The notes beneath the pieces are model-generated. The model was not told the origin of the DNA, did not search any database, and saw only the letters and a program-made list of their open reading frames with translations. The position numbers and the translations under genes were made by a program. From an uncultured Collinsella sp. (GTDB lineage Bacteria > Actinomycetota > Coriobacteriia > Coriobacteriales > Coriobacteriaceae), in the NCBI GenBank assembly GCA_900754275.1, contig CAAECF010000100.1, positions 1 to 25,683 of the forward strand: 25,683 bases of DNA, read 5' to 3'. Of the stretch, positions 16,447 through 23,686 are shown in pieces (within the stretch, counting starts at the first letter, position 1; every line of letters starts with the position of its first letter).

Positions 16447-17145
16447 ATGGCCTCTCCGATTCGTAAAGACGTTGCGTGTTTCTTGCATTGCGTGATGGCG
16501 GCAATCGTCTGCCTTATCGCGCTCGCCGTTCCTGCACGTGCGTTTGCTGACATTCCCACGATTGCCTATGACGGAAATGCACGCCAGCTAACGGTATCGG
16601 GAGCGACGGACTCCTCGGGGGAGCCCGATCTGTTTCCAGCCTTTAAAGATCTAATGCCCGGCGATGTACGCGAGCAACAGATTGGGGTTCGTGCCACGGG
16701 TGTAAAGTCCCAGGTACGTGTGTTTGTGCGGGCTGTTGTCGATCACGAGACGGCACATCTGCTGTCGCCCATTACCCTAACGGCGTCGGCGGCCGATGCG
16801 TCTGCCGGTTGGCTCCAGACGGGAACGCCGGGCAGCGTGTTTGCCTATCCCACGCAGGTCGCAACGTTTACGAGCGATGGCAGCACGGTACTCAATTTGC
16901 AACTAAGTGTCCCGACGTCGGTGGGCAACGAGCTTGCCGACGCAAACAAGGCAATTCGCTGGGAAATCACCGCCGAAGACGATGGCGAGAAGATCCCCGT
17001 ACAACCTGCTGGCAGCAAGAAGCCCGGCTTGCTTGGTCTGGCGGCAACGGGCGACAACACGCTCGCTTTGCTTTTGGTGTTGCTGGCGCTTGCCATCATC
17101 GCTTTTATAGCCGCGCTTCTTTTGTCCCGGAGGAACAAGCGCTAG
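16447..17145 (+). CDS. LAATG-anchored surface protein, last gene of the fibre operon
   Basis: Predicted 232-residue protein with an ordinary Sec signal peptide (hydrophobic core, then ARAFA before DI), unlike its three SipW-type neighbours. A single beta-rich ectodomain (~35-180) follows, including FKDLMPGDVREQQI. LAATG at 198-202 precedes a ~24-residue hydrophobic helix and the tail RRNKR, a sortase signal or at least a membrane anchor. GGAGG (16433-16437) is 9 nt before the ATG at 16447; a longer in-frame start at 16390 would overlap the previous gene and spoil the signal peptide. It may attach the fibre to the wall, taking the place TapA has in Bacillus, but it shows no recognisable sequence similarity to TapA. 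Confidence 0.82.
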   Translation: MASPIRKDVACFLHCVMAAIVCLIALAVPARAFADIPTIAYDGNARQLTVSGATDSSGEPDLFPAFKDLMPGDVREQQIGVRATGVKSQVRVFVRAVVDHETAHLLSPITLTASAADASAGWLQTGTPGSVFAYPTQVATFTSDGSTVLNLQLSVPTSVGNELADANKAIRWEITAEDDGEKIPVQPAGSKKPGLLGLAATGDNTLALLLVLLALAIIAFIAALLLSRRNKR

Positions 17146-17187
17146 GTCCATCTTCTAAACGCAACGCCCGCCGCCCGGGAGGGTGTC

Positions 17188-17510
17188 TCTTTATTGATAG
17201 AAGGCCTAATAAGCTGATGATTTCATGCCTGGATGTATACGGAGTGGGACGGGCTTTCCGGATGGGCGGGGTTTCGGAAAGTGTGTCCCAGAATCGGCGC
17301 TCAGAGTGGTCCCCACTTTCCGGGTGACGTCTTGTCCGGAGACTATGTCCCGGAATTAAGGCTTGGAATGGGATGCACTTTCCGGTTGAGAGCCTTAGCG
17401 GAAAGTGCGACCCGGAATTTACTCTTGAAGTGGGATGCGCTTTCCCAACAGGCTCTCAAGCGGAAACTGCGTCCCATTCCGAAGGCAGATTCCGGGACAC
17501 ACTTTCCGAA
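17188..17510 (+). repeat. 62-bp hairpin-unit array, copy B
   Basis: This is a second copy of the array at 7548-7870, in the same orientation and of the same length. The lead-in starts at 17188 and units start at 17245, 17307, 17369, 17431 and (partial) 17493, again exactly 62 bp apart. Units align one to one with copy A at an offset of 9641. Stems are kept with different bases, for example GCACTTTCC/GGAAAGTGC in the third unit. It begins 42 nt after the last gene of the surface operon. Confidence 0.85.
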
Positions 17511-17516
17511 TACAAA

Positions 17517-17539
17517 GAAGGCCACTTAATGTGGCCTTC
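17517..17539. terminator. Stem-loop GAAGGCCAC-TTAAT-GTGGCCTTC
   Basis: A perfect 9-bp stem with a TTAAT loop immediately follows hairpin array B. It may end transcripts from either side. A close variant lies at 17645-17667. Confidence 0.55.
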
Positions 17540-17644
17540 AACTTATATATGTTCGGCGATACACCCAAGACAAGCCACGCCCCAACATCAGGGCGTCTGT
17601 CCAGGCGGAGGCATATAAGGTTCATCGCGAGTTCCGCACGCAAA

Positions 17645-17667
17645 GAAGACCACTTAATGTGGCCTTC
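17645..17667. terminator. Related stem-loop, possible ltaS-like gene terminator
   Basis: GAAGACCAC and GTGGCCTTC form a stem with one imperfect pair around the loop TTAAT. Outer arms CGCAA (17639-17643) and TTGCG (17671-17675) can extend it. It lies 77 nt beyond the 3' end of the minus-strand LtaS-like gene. The 100 nt between the two stem-loops hold no recognised gene. Confidence 0.5.
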
Positions 17668-17743
17668 GTCTTGCGCAGGACTGTCCGAGCAGGGAACCTT
17701 ACGTTCCGCGCCGTCCGGGCAGACGAACCGGGATACAGGCTCG

Positions 17744-20044
17744 CTACTTGATCTTGGTCGTACCCGGTGCCAGGTTGGGGTCGGTCTCGTTAGCCTCGGT
17801 CTGGAAGTGCTCGGTGTACACGTTCTTGCCGTCGCGGAACATCTCGTAGTACTGCATCTTGGCGTAATCTTCGCGCGCCTTGGTGGCGGCTGCGGCGGCG
17901 GCATCGTCACCGGTGACGTTGGAGGAGAGCGCCCAGCGCAGGCTGGCGTCCTCGTAGCCGACCGAGTTGATGGCGGGCAGCGACTCGCGCAGCGTCATGT
18001 GCGCTTTCTGGTAGTCGGTCAGCGGTGCGCCGATCAGCTGCATAAGCTGCGTGGACAGGTAGTTGGTGGACAGGTCGTCGACCTCGCTCGTCTGGTCGCA
18101 GCCGGCAACGTCGTAGTTGGCCCAGATGATGTAGTCGGTCTGCCACAGACGCTCCTGATGCGTAGCGTCGTCCTCGCCGGTAAACCACTTGTCATTGAAC
18201 TTGGACGGGAAGAACGGCTGGTGGTCGCCCCAGAACACCACGACCACCTTGCGGTCGAGCTTGCTCAAGGCGTTGAGGAAGTAGCGCAGCGCCTGGTCGG
18301 ACTGCTCGATGCACGAGACATACTCGTCGACATCGGATAGCGTGCCGTCCTCGACGGTCTTGGCGTCCAGGTCGGTCGTGTCGATGTTCAGGTGCATCTG
18401 CTTGTCGACCGGCAGCAGGCCCGTATCGTAGCCCGAGTGGTTCTGCATGGTCACGTCGAAGATAAACTGCGGATCGGCGTTCTGGTCGAGCAGCTCAAGA
18501 ATCTTGTCGTAGGTAGCCTGGTCGGTCACCATGCCGCGCAGGGTGTCGGCTCCCTGGAAATCGTTGATAGACAGGAACTGGTCAAAGCCAAAGTCCTTGT
18601 AGACGTTCTCGCGGTTCCAGTTGGTCGCGTGGTTGGGGTGCATGGCCGTGGTGGAATAGCCGAGCGATTTGAACTGCTCTGCCAGATTACCGGTCGTTTC
18701 CATGTTGTAGATGGTGTAGGGGTACACGCCCGAGCCCAGGTTGGCCATAGAGTTGCCGGTCATAAACTCAAACTCGGTATTGGCGGTACCGCCGCCGTAG
18801 GCGCTCACGTAGAGCTTGCCGCGGCTGAGGCAGTTAGACAGGCTCTTAAAGTACTGCGGGCCCTCGTAGCCGGCGCGCATGTTCTGGTAGATCGACAGGT
18901 CGGAGAACGTCTCGTTCATGATGGCGATGACCGTGGGCTTCTCGCTATCGAACTGCTCCTTTGCGGCGGCGCGCTCGTCGCTCTTGGCCGCGTCGGACTT
19001 GTCGTAGGCCTTGGCGTACTTTTTGAGCGTGGCCTTGGCATCGTCGACGGAGTAGTCGGCGGGTTTGGGCGGCTTGATGGACTGCGCTGCACTAATAAAG
19101 GCGGGCAGGTAGCCCTCGCGCCAGTAGCTCTCGAGCGGGCGCCAGGTGTAGACGGTGATGCCGAGGGTGTTGTAGTAGTCGATGAGCGTGACATGCGCGG
19201 TCACGCCGCCCAGGCACAGTACGGCGACGAGCAGGTTGGTGAGCAGCATGCGCTTGGCGTTGGCGGCGCCCTTCTGACGGTGCGGTGCCACCAGGCCGGC
19301 GTACTCACACAGCAGCATGGCGATGGCGGTAAAGCCCATGGACAGCACGCAGAACAGTGAGATCGAGAAGGTGTAGCCGGTGCCGGCGACCGCGGCGGCG
19401 GTGGAGATGGCCGAAAGGTCGCCCGGCTGGATGGGCATGGATTTAAACGTGATGACGAAGAACTCGGCAATGCCCAGGACAAAGAGGGCAAAGGCCAGGA
19501 CCGCGGGAGCTACGCCGTGGCGCTGGAACAGGAAGAACAGGCCGACCATGAGCACGGTGATGATGGCCCACTCGAGCAGGATGCACAGGGGGTAGACCCA
19601 GGTAAAGTCGTGGTTGGACGAGACCTCCATGCCCAGCAGCGCAAAGACGCCGGCGAGCAGCAGGCACAGGACGGCGGCGACGAGTGGTTTGCCCACAAAG
19701 GCGCCGCGCAGGCGGGCGAGCTTGCCGGTGGGGGCGGGGGCGTCGGGCTTGGCGAACGCAAAGACGCGCGGGGCGATGCGGTCGCGTGCGATGCTGGCCC
19801 AAGCGCAGCCGGTGAGGATGGCGTTGGTCAGGATGAGCATCACAAAGGCGAGCGGCTCGTTTTGGGCGACGAGGCCAATGGCGCCCCAAATGGTCAAAAA
19901 GAGCTGGAACAGGCCGAAGGCGACGCTCCACCCAAGAGCGCTTTTGGCAACGGTGCCCGACTGAGCGCAAATGGCCTTGGCCTCGCGCAAGACAAGGTAG
20001 ACGGTCGCCGCAAGACCGACGAGCGAGATGGCGGCAGCGAACAT
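17744..20044 (-). CDS. LtaS/MdoB-family phosphoglycerol transferase (lipoteichoic acid synthase-like)
   Basis: Predicted 766-residue membrane enzyme that would transfer glycerol-phosphate from phosphatidylglycerol to a glycolipid or glycan outside the cell. About eight hydrophobic segments occupy residues 1-290, then a linker, then an alkaline-phosphatase/sulfatase-type domain. Glu378 in MNETFSD and Thr423 in GGTANTEF are spaced exactly as Glu255 and the nucleophile Thr300 of S. aureus LtaS. FWGDHQPF places the metal ligands Asp607-His608. HPNHATNWNR matches the substrate-site region. LtaS has five helices, so the membrane part here is larger. ATG 20044 is chosen because AGGAG lies 7 nt upstream; a GTG at 20059 would overlap that ribosome site. 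It stands alone and is divergent from the nitroreductase gene. Confidence 0.87.
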   Translation of the reverse strand: MFAAAISLVGLAATVYLVLREAKAICAQSGTVAKSALGWSVAFGLFQLFLTIWGAIGLVAQNEPLAFVMLILTNAILTGCAWASIARDRIAPRVFAFAKPDAPAPTGKLARLRGAFVGKPLVAAVLCLLLAGVFALLGMEVSSNHDFTWVYPLCILLEWAIITVLMVGLFFLFQRHGVAPAVLAFALFVLGIAEFFVITFKSMPIQPGDLSAISTAAAVAGTGYTFSISLFCVLSMGFTAIAMLLCEYAGLVAPHRQKGAANAKRMLLTNLLVAVLCLGGVTAHVTLIDYYNTLGITVYTWRPLESYWREGYLPAFISAAQSIKPPKPADYSVDDAKATLKKYAKAYDKSDAAKSDERAAAKEQFDSEKPTVIAIMNETFSDLSIYQNMRAGYEGPQYFKSLSNCLSRGKLYVSAYGGGTANTEFEFMTGNSMANLGSGVYPYTIYNMETTGNLAEQFKSLGYSTTAMHPNHATNWNRENVYKDFGFDQFLSINDFQGADTLRGMVTDQATYDKILELLDQNADPQFIFDVTMQNHSGYDTGLLPVDKQMHLNIDTTDLDAKTVEDGTLSDVDEYVSCIEQSDQALRYFLNALSKLDRKVVVVFWGDHQPFFPSKFNDKWFTGEDDATHQERLWQTDYIIWANYDVAGCDQTSEVDDLSTNYLSTQLMQLIGAPLTDYQKAHMTLRESLPAINSVGYEDASLRWALSSNVTGDDAAAAAATKAREDYAKMQYYEMFRDGKNVYTEHFQTEANETDPNLAPGTTKIK

Positions 20045-20194
20045 GCTGAGACTCCTCACAAACTAAAACGTACGAAAGCGGAGGTTTACCCGATTGTTAC
20101 CAAGATATGCGCTGCAATTGGTGGCTGCGCACAACAACCAGCCATATTAACGCGCACGTGTGGCGGTGTGGCGCAATGTAGTGGCGGCCTGCGC

Positions 20195-20200
20195 GATAAT
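20195..20200 (+). promoter_or_regulatory. Possible -10 box for the nitroreductase gene
   Basis: GATAAT lies 58 nt before the ATG in the 213-bp divergent spacer. No convincing -35 is present, so this is a weak call. No clear promoter for the minus-strand LtaS-like gene was identified in the same spacer. Confidence 0.25.
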
Positions 20201-20257
20201 GGACGGGAATTACACGGAAACGTAAAGGCTTCTTAAAGAATTAGCGAGGATAGAGCT

Positions 20258-21133
20258 ATGGGCGAGCAGGTTTGTATGACGGGCACCGAGTACTGCGGCG
20301 GAGCTGTGGGCGTGGACGCGGGCGGCTATCCGGTCGAGACTACGGGCAACGCGGCGCTGGACATCTTGGAACACCGCTCGTCCACGCGTGCCTTCGCGCG
20401 TGATGACGACGACCGTCCCGTGGCGGTGACCGACGAGCAGCGGGCGGCGATCTTGCATGCGGCGAGCCGCGCGCCGTCGGCGGGCGCCATGATGATGTAT
20501 TCCATCGTGAGCGTCCGCGAGCGGGCAACGCTCGACCGCCTGGCCGACCTGTGCGACCACCAGCCCATGATCGCCAAGGCGCCCTGGGCACTTATATTTG
20601 TGGTCGACTATGCCAAGTGGATCGATCTGTTTGAGCACGTGGGCTGCTTTGAGCCCGAGTTTGTCGAGCGTACGGGCAAGGCGCCCCGCCGCGCGCCGGG
20701 TCTGGGCGACTTTGCCATCGCGGCTCAGGATGCCGTGATCGCCGCGCAAAACGCCGTGGTTGCCGCCGAGGCCCTGGGGCTGGGGAGCTGCTATATCGGC
20801 GACATCGTCGAGAACGCCGAGGAAGTTGCCGCGCTGCTCGATCTGCCGCCCTATACCATGCCGCTGTCGATGCTCATCATCGGCACGCCCCGTAAGGAGC
20901 GCCCGGCAATCGCGCACCCCGTGGTGAACCTGGTGCACGAGGAGCGCTACTGCCGTGCGGATGCCGCGACTATGGATGCGCAGGTGGCCGAGATGGATGC
21001 GATGTTTCGCCCGCACGCCCGCGAGGTGGGGGAGCGCGTCGTGGATATCTACACCCGCAAGCACACGAGCCCCTTTATGGCCGAGATGAGCCGCTCCATG
21101 GAGTGGTGGTTCAAAAACTGGCTCGGAAAATGA
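20258..21133 (+). CDS. Nitroreductase-family FMN oxidoreductase
   Basis: Predicted 291-residue cytoplasmic flavoprotein of the nitroreductase superfamily, which reduces nitro, quinone or related substrates with NAD(P)H. The opening LDILEHRSSTRAF (residues ~30-42) is the typical FMN-phosphate-binding start, followed by AASRAPSAGAMM. The central GLGSCYIGDI (~172-181) and LSMLIIGTP are the second conserved block. It is longer than the common ~200-residue members, with an N-terminal ~25-residue extension and a C-terminal ~70-residue helical part (AEMDAMFRPH to the end). GAGGA lies 7 nt before ATG 20258. The physiological substrate cannot be inferred from its neighbours. Confidence 0.88.
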   Translation: MGEQVCMTGTEYCGGAVGVDAGGYPVETTGNAALDILEHRSSTRAFARDDDDRPVAVTDEQRAAILHAASRAPSAGAMMMYSIVSVRERATLDRLADLCDHQPMIAKAPWALIFVVDYAKWIDLFEHVGCFEPEFVERTGKAPRRAPGLGDFAIAAQDAVIAAQNAVVAAEALGLGSCYIGDIVENAEEVAALLDLPPYTMPLSMLIIGTPRKERPAIAHPVVNLVHEERYCRADAATMDAQVAEMDAMFRPHAREVGERVVDIYTRKHTSPFMAEMSRSMEWWFKNWLGK

Positions 21134-21138
21134 CGAAT

Positions 21139-21165
21139 GTGACAAGGGGATAGTCCCTTTGTCAC
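21139..21165 (+). terminator. Hairpin after the nitroreductase gene
   Basis: GTGACAAGGGGA pairs with TCCCTTTGTCAC (12 bp, one G-U) around a 3-nt loop. It starts 5 nt after the stop codon but has no T-tract. The inner part resembles the hairpin at 23622-23658 (shared TCCC-TTTGT core), so it may belong to a small repeat family. Confidence 0.6.
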
Positions 21166-21228
21166 ACTTCATATCGCCGCGGTAGCCTAAAGACTGTATA
21201 AATCTTTATCTAGCTGGGAAAACAGTGC

Positions 21229-21256
21229 ATTAAAACATGGGCCGATTACCTATAAT
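21229..21256 (+). promoter_or_regulatory. Promoter of the kup gene
   Basis: A perfect -10 box TATAAT (21251-21256) lies 35 nt before the ATG at 21292. The -35 candidate is only ATTAAA (21229-21234) with a 16-nt spacer. No c-di-AMP riboswitch of the ydaO type was recognised in the 158-bp spacer. Confidence 0.5.
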
Positions 21257-21291
21257 CCCTTCGAACATTAAAGTTGGGAGGAAACCGGCTT

Positions 21292-23319
21292 ATGGAACAA
21301 AAGGCCAAGGAGGCAGCCTCGCACGCTGCGATTCCTGTGAGCATCTCGGCGATGCTCGTCACGCTAGGCGTGGTGTACGGCGATATCGGCACCAGCCCCA
21401 TGTATGTAACCAAGGCGCTCGTTGCCGGCAACGGCGGCATCGGAAGCGTCACGGAGGAGTTCGTGCTCGGCGCGCTCTCCCTTGTCGTGTGGACGGTCAC
21501 GTTGCTGACCACCATCAAGTATGTGCTCATCTCGCTGCGCGCCGATAACCATGGTGAGGGCGGCATCTTTGCCCTGTACAGCCTGGTCAGGCGCTGCGGC
21601 AAGTGGCTTATCATCCCCGCCATGCTGGGTGGCGCCGCGTTGCTCGCCGACGGCATCCTGACGCCGGCCGTTACCGTTACCACGGCCATCGAGGGCCTGC
21701 GCACTATCCCGGCGGTTCATGCCGTGCTGGGCGATGACCAGGGCCGCGTCGTCGCCATTACGCTCGCCATCATCATCGTGCTCTTCTTGGTACAGCGCAT
21801 CGGTACGGCCAAGATCGGTCACGCCTTTGGCCCCATCATGACGCTGTGGTTCCTATTCCTGGGCGGCACGGGTTTGTTCTTTGTCTTACAGCACCCCGCC
21901 GTGCTGCTGTGCCTCAACCCGCTCCGCGGCATCGCCTTTTTGTTGAGCCCCAACAACCACGCGGGCATCATGATTCTGGGCAGCTGCTTCCTCGCCACCA
22001 CCGGTGCCGAGGCGCTCTACTCCGACATGGGCCACGTCGGCCGCGGCAATATCTACGCTACCTGGCCGTTCGTTAAGTGCTGCCTGCTGCTTTCCTATAT
22101 GGGCCAGGGCGCTTGGCTTATGAACAACGCTGCCAACCCCGAGCTCATGGGCATTGCCGACCTCAACCCGTTCTACCAGATGCTCGCCCCGGGCCTGCGC
22201 CCGTTTGCCGTTGGCCTTTCCACCGTCGCGGCCATCATTGCCTCGCAGGCGCTCATCACCGGCGCGTTTTCGCTGGTGTCCGAGGCCAGCCGTCTGGACC
22301 TCATGCCGCACATGCAGGTCTTCTACCCTGCCGAGACCAAAGGCCAGCTCTACATCCCCATGGTCAACAACGTCATGCTTGTGGGCTGCGTCATCGTGGT
22401 GCTGCTGTTCCAGAACTCGGCGCATATGGAAGCCGCCTACGGCCTTGCCATTACGCTGACTATGATGTGCACCACGCTACTGCTCTTCTTCTACCTGCAC
22501 GAGGAGCGCAAGCTCAAGGTTGCTCCGTGGATCTTCGCGGCCTTCTTCCTTTTGCTCGAAGGCTTCTTCTTCGTGAGCTCGCTCACCAAGTTCTTCCACG
22601 GCGGCTATTTCACCATCCTCATGGCTGCACTCATCATGGGCATTATGGTGTGCTGGTACAACGGCACGGCGGTCGAGCAGCGCCAGTTTACGCTGCTGCC
22701 GCTGCGCAGCTACCTGCCGCAGCTCAAGCGCCTGCGCGACGACGACCGTTACGAGCGCATGAGTGACAACGTCGTGTACCTGACCAAGGACACCCATACC
22801 GACTACATCGACCGCGATATCGTCTATTCGATCTTGGACAAGCATCCCAAGCGTGCCCGCGCCTGGTGGTTCGTGAATGTCGAGACCATGGACGAACCGC
22901 ACACCTTTGCCTATTCGGTCGAGACGTTCGGCACCGACTACGTGTTCCGCGTGCACCTGTACCTGGGCTACAAGATCAACCAGCGCGTCAATGCCTACCT
23001 GCGTCAGGTTGTTCAGGACCTGGCTGCCACCGGCGAGCTGCCGCCGCAGACGCATGACTACTCGGTCTACAAGGATCCGGGTAACATCGGCACGTTCAAG
23101 TTCGTCCTGATCCGTAAGCTTCTGGCGCCCGAAAGCGATGTGGAGCCCAGCGAGCGTACGGCCATCACGCTCAAGTACATCATTCGCCGCGCCGCCGGCA
23201 CGCCCGCGCGTTGGTACGGCCTGGAGAACTCCAACGTGAGCTTTGAGTACGTGCCGCTGTTCACCAAGTTCAAGGCCGTGAACAAGATGCAGCGCCTGGC
23301 CCCCAACGAGCGGCCGTAG
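21292..23319 (+). CDS. kup: Kup-family potassium uptake transporter
   Basis: Predicted 675-residue membrane protein that imports K+ with H+. The first helix contains GVVYGDIGTSP, the signature of the KUP/HAK/KT family, and GEGGIFALYSL follows in the second conserved block. About twelve hydrophobic segments cover residues ~15-455, and a ~200-residue cytoplasmic domain forms the C-terminus. Total length is close to the family norm. GGAGG (21278-21282) lies 9 nt before ATG 21292; the frame is open from TTG 21274, but that codon precedes the ribosome site. It is followed within 62 nt by a small membrane-protein gene and then a KdpD/KdpE-like pair, suggesting a potassium-homeostasis block. Confidence 0.93.
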   Translation: MEQKAKEAASHAAIPVSISAMLVTLGVVYGDIGTSPMYVTKALVAGNGGIGSVTEEFVLGALSLVVWTVTLLTTIKYVLISLRADNHGEGGIFALYSLVRRCGKWLIIPAMLGGAALLADGILTPAVTVTTAIEGLRTIPAVHAVLGDDQGRVVAITLAIIIVLFLVQRIGTAKIGHAFGPIMTLWFLFLGGTGLFFVLQHPAVLLCLNPLRGIAFLLSPNNHAGIMILGSCFLATTGAEALYSDMGHVGRGNIYATWPFVKCCLLLSYMGQGAWLMNNAANPELMGIADLNPFYQMLAPGLRPFAVGLSTVAAIIASQALITGAFSLVSEASRLDLMPHMQVFYPAETKGQLYIPMVNNVMLVGCVIVVLLFQNSAHMEAAYGLAITLTMMCTTLLLFFYLHEERKLKVAPWIFAAFFLLLEGFFFVSSLTKFFHGGYFTILMAALIMGIMVCWYNGTAVEQRQFTLLPLRSYLPQLKRLRDDDRYERMSDNVVYLTKDTHTDYIDRDIVYSILDKHPKRARAWWFVNVETMDEPHTFAYSVETFGTDYVFRVHLYLGYKINQRVNAYLRQVVQDLAATGELPPQTHDYSVYKDPGNIGTFKFVLIRKLLAPESDVEPSERTAITLKYIIRRAAGTPARWYGLENSNVSFEYVPLFTKFKAVNKMQRLAPNERP

Positions 23320-23380
23320 GCGCCGACGGGTTGCACGGAGTTGGTTTTCGATGGACAAGATTGAGACCGGGGAGGCAAAC

Positions 23381-23575
23381 ATGGATGCAAAGATGCTTGA
23401 TGGCCGCGAGGTGGTTGCCGAGCTGGTACGTGAGGCACGCGCCGACGCCGCCGAAGATCGGTTCCTTACGAACCGTGCCAACATGGATATGGCCGATCGC
23501 GTAATTTCGATCGTGGCACTGGTATTTGGAGCGGTGTGCGTGTGTGCCCTGCTCGCGCACGTGCTGTTTGTCTAG
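23381..23575 (+). CDS. Small single-span membrane protein downstream of kup
   Basis: Predicted 64-residue protein with a charged, Glu/Arg/Ala-rich helix (residues ~8-35) and one C-terminal membrane helix (~40-62, VISIVALVFGAVCVCALLAHV). ATG 23381 is chosen because GGGGAGG ends 5 nt before it; ATG 23351 is in frame and would add 10 residues. No family was recognised. Lying between kup and the KdpD-like kinase, 61 nt after the kup stop, it may be a regulatory or accessory subunit of the transporter. This is inferred from position and size alone, as for KdpF-like small proteins. Confidence 0.65.
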   Translation: MDAKMLDGREVVAELVREARADAAEDRFLTNRANMDMADRVISIVALVFGAVCVCALLAHVLFV

Positions 23576-23621
23576 CGACCGCCGGTTGCAAAGGCTATAC
23601 ACTTGGAACCACCACAAGGGA

Positions 23622-23658
23622 AACCACCACAAAGGTGCCTGTCCCCTTTGTGGTGGTT
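23622..23658 (+). terminator. Intrinsic terminator between the kup block and the sensor kinase
   Basis: AACCACCACAAAGG (23622-23635) pairs perfectly with CCTTTGTGGTGGTT (23645-23658) around a 9-nt loop and runs into a T-tract. A partial repeat of the left arm, AACCACCACAAGGG, precedes it at 23608-23621 and could form an alternative fold. It separates the kup transcript from the kinase gene, whose start is 28 nt beyond it. Confidence 0.8.
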
Positions 23659-23686
23659 TTTGTTTTGAGAGAGGGGCGGGACGCTG

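Noticed and set aside
7548..17510. Composite transposon or integrative element bounded by the arrays.
   Set aside because: No transposase, integrase, terminal inverted repeats or target duplications were seen; only a recombination-based cassette remains plausible.
17435..18340. A 301-codon plus-strand frame over the end of the LtaS-like gene.
   Set aside because: It combines intergenic hairpins with an antisense of the catalytic domain; the minus-strand gene is certain.
21134..21291. ydaO-type c-di-AMP riboswitch before kup.
   Set aside because: The spacer lacks the conserved purine-rich and pseudoknot blocks, and the promoter lies too close to the start codon to leave room.
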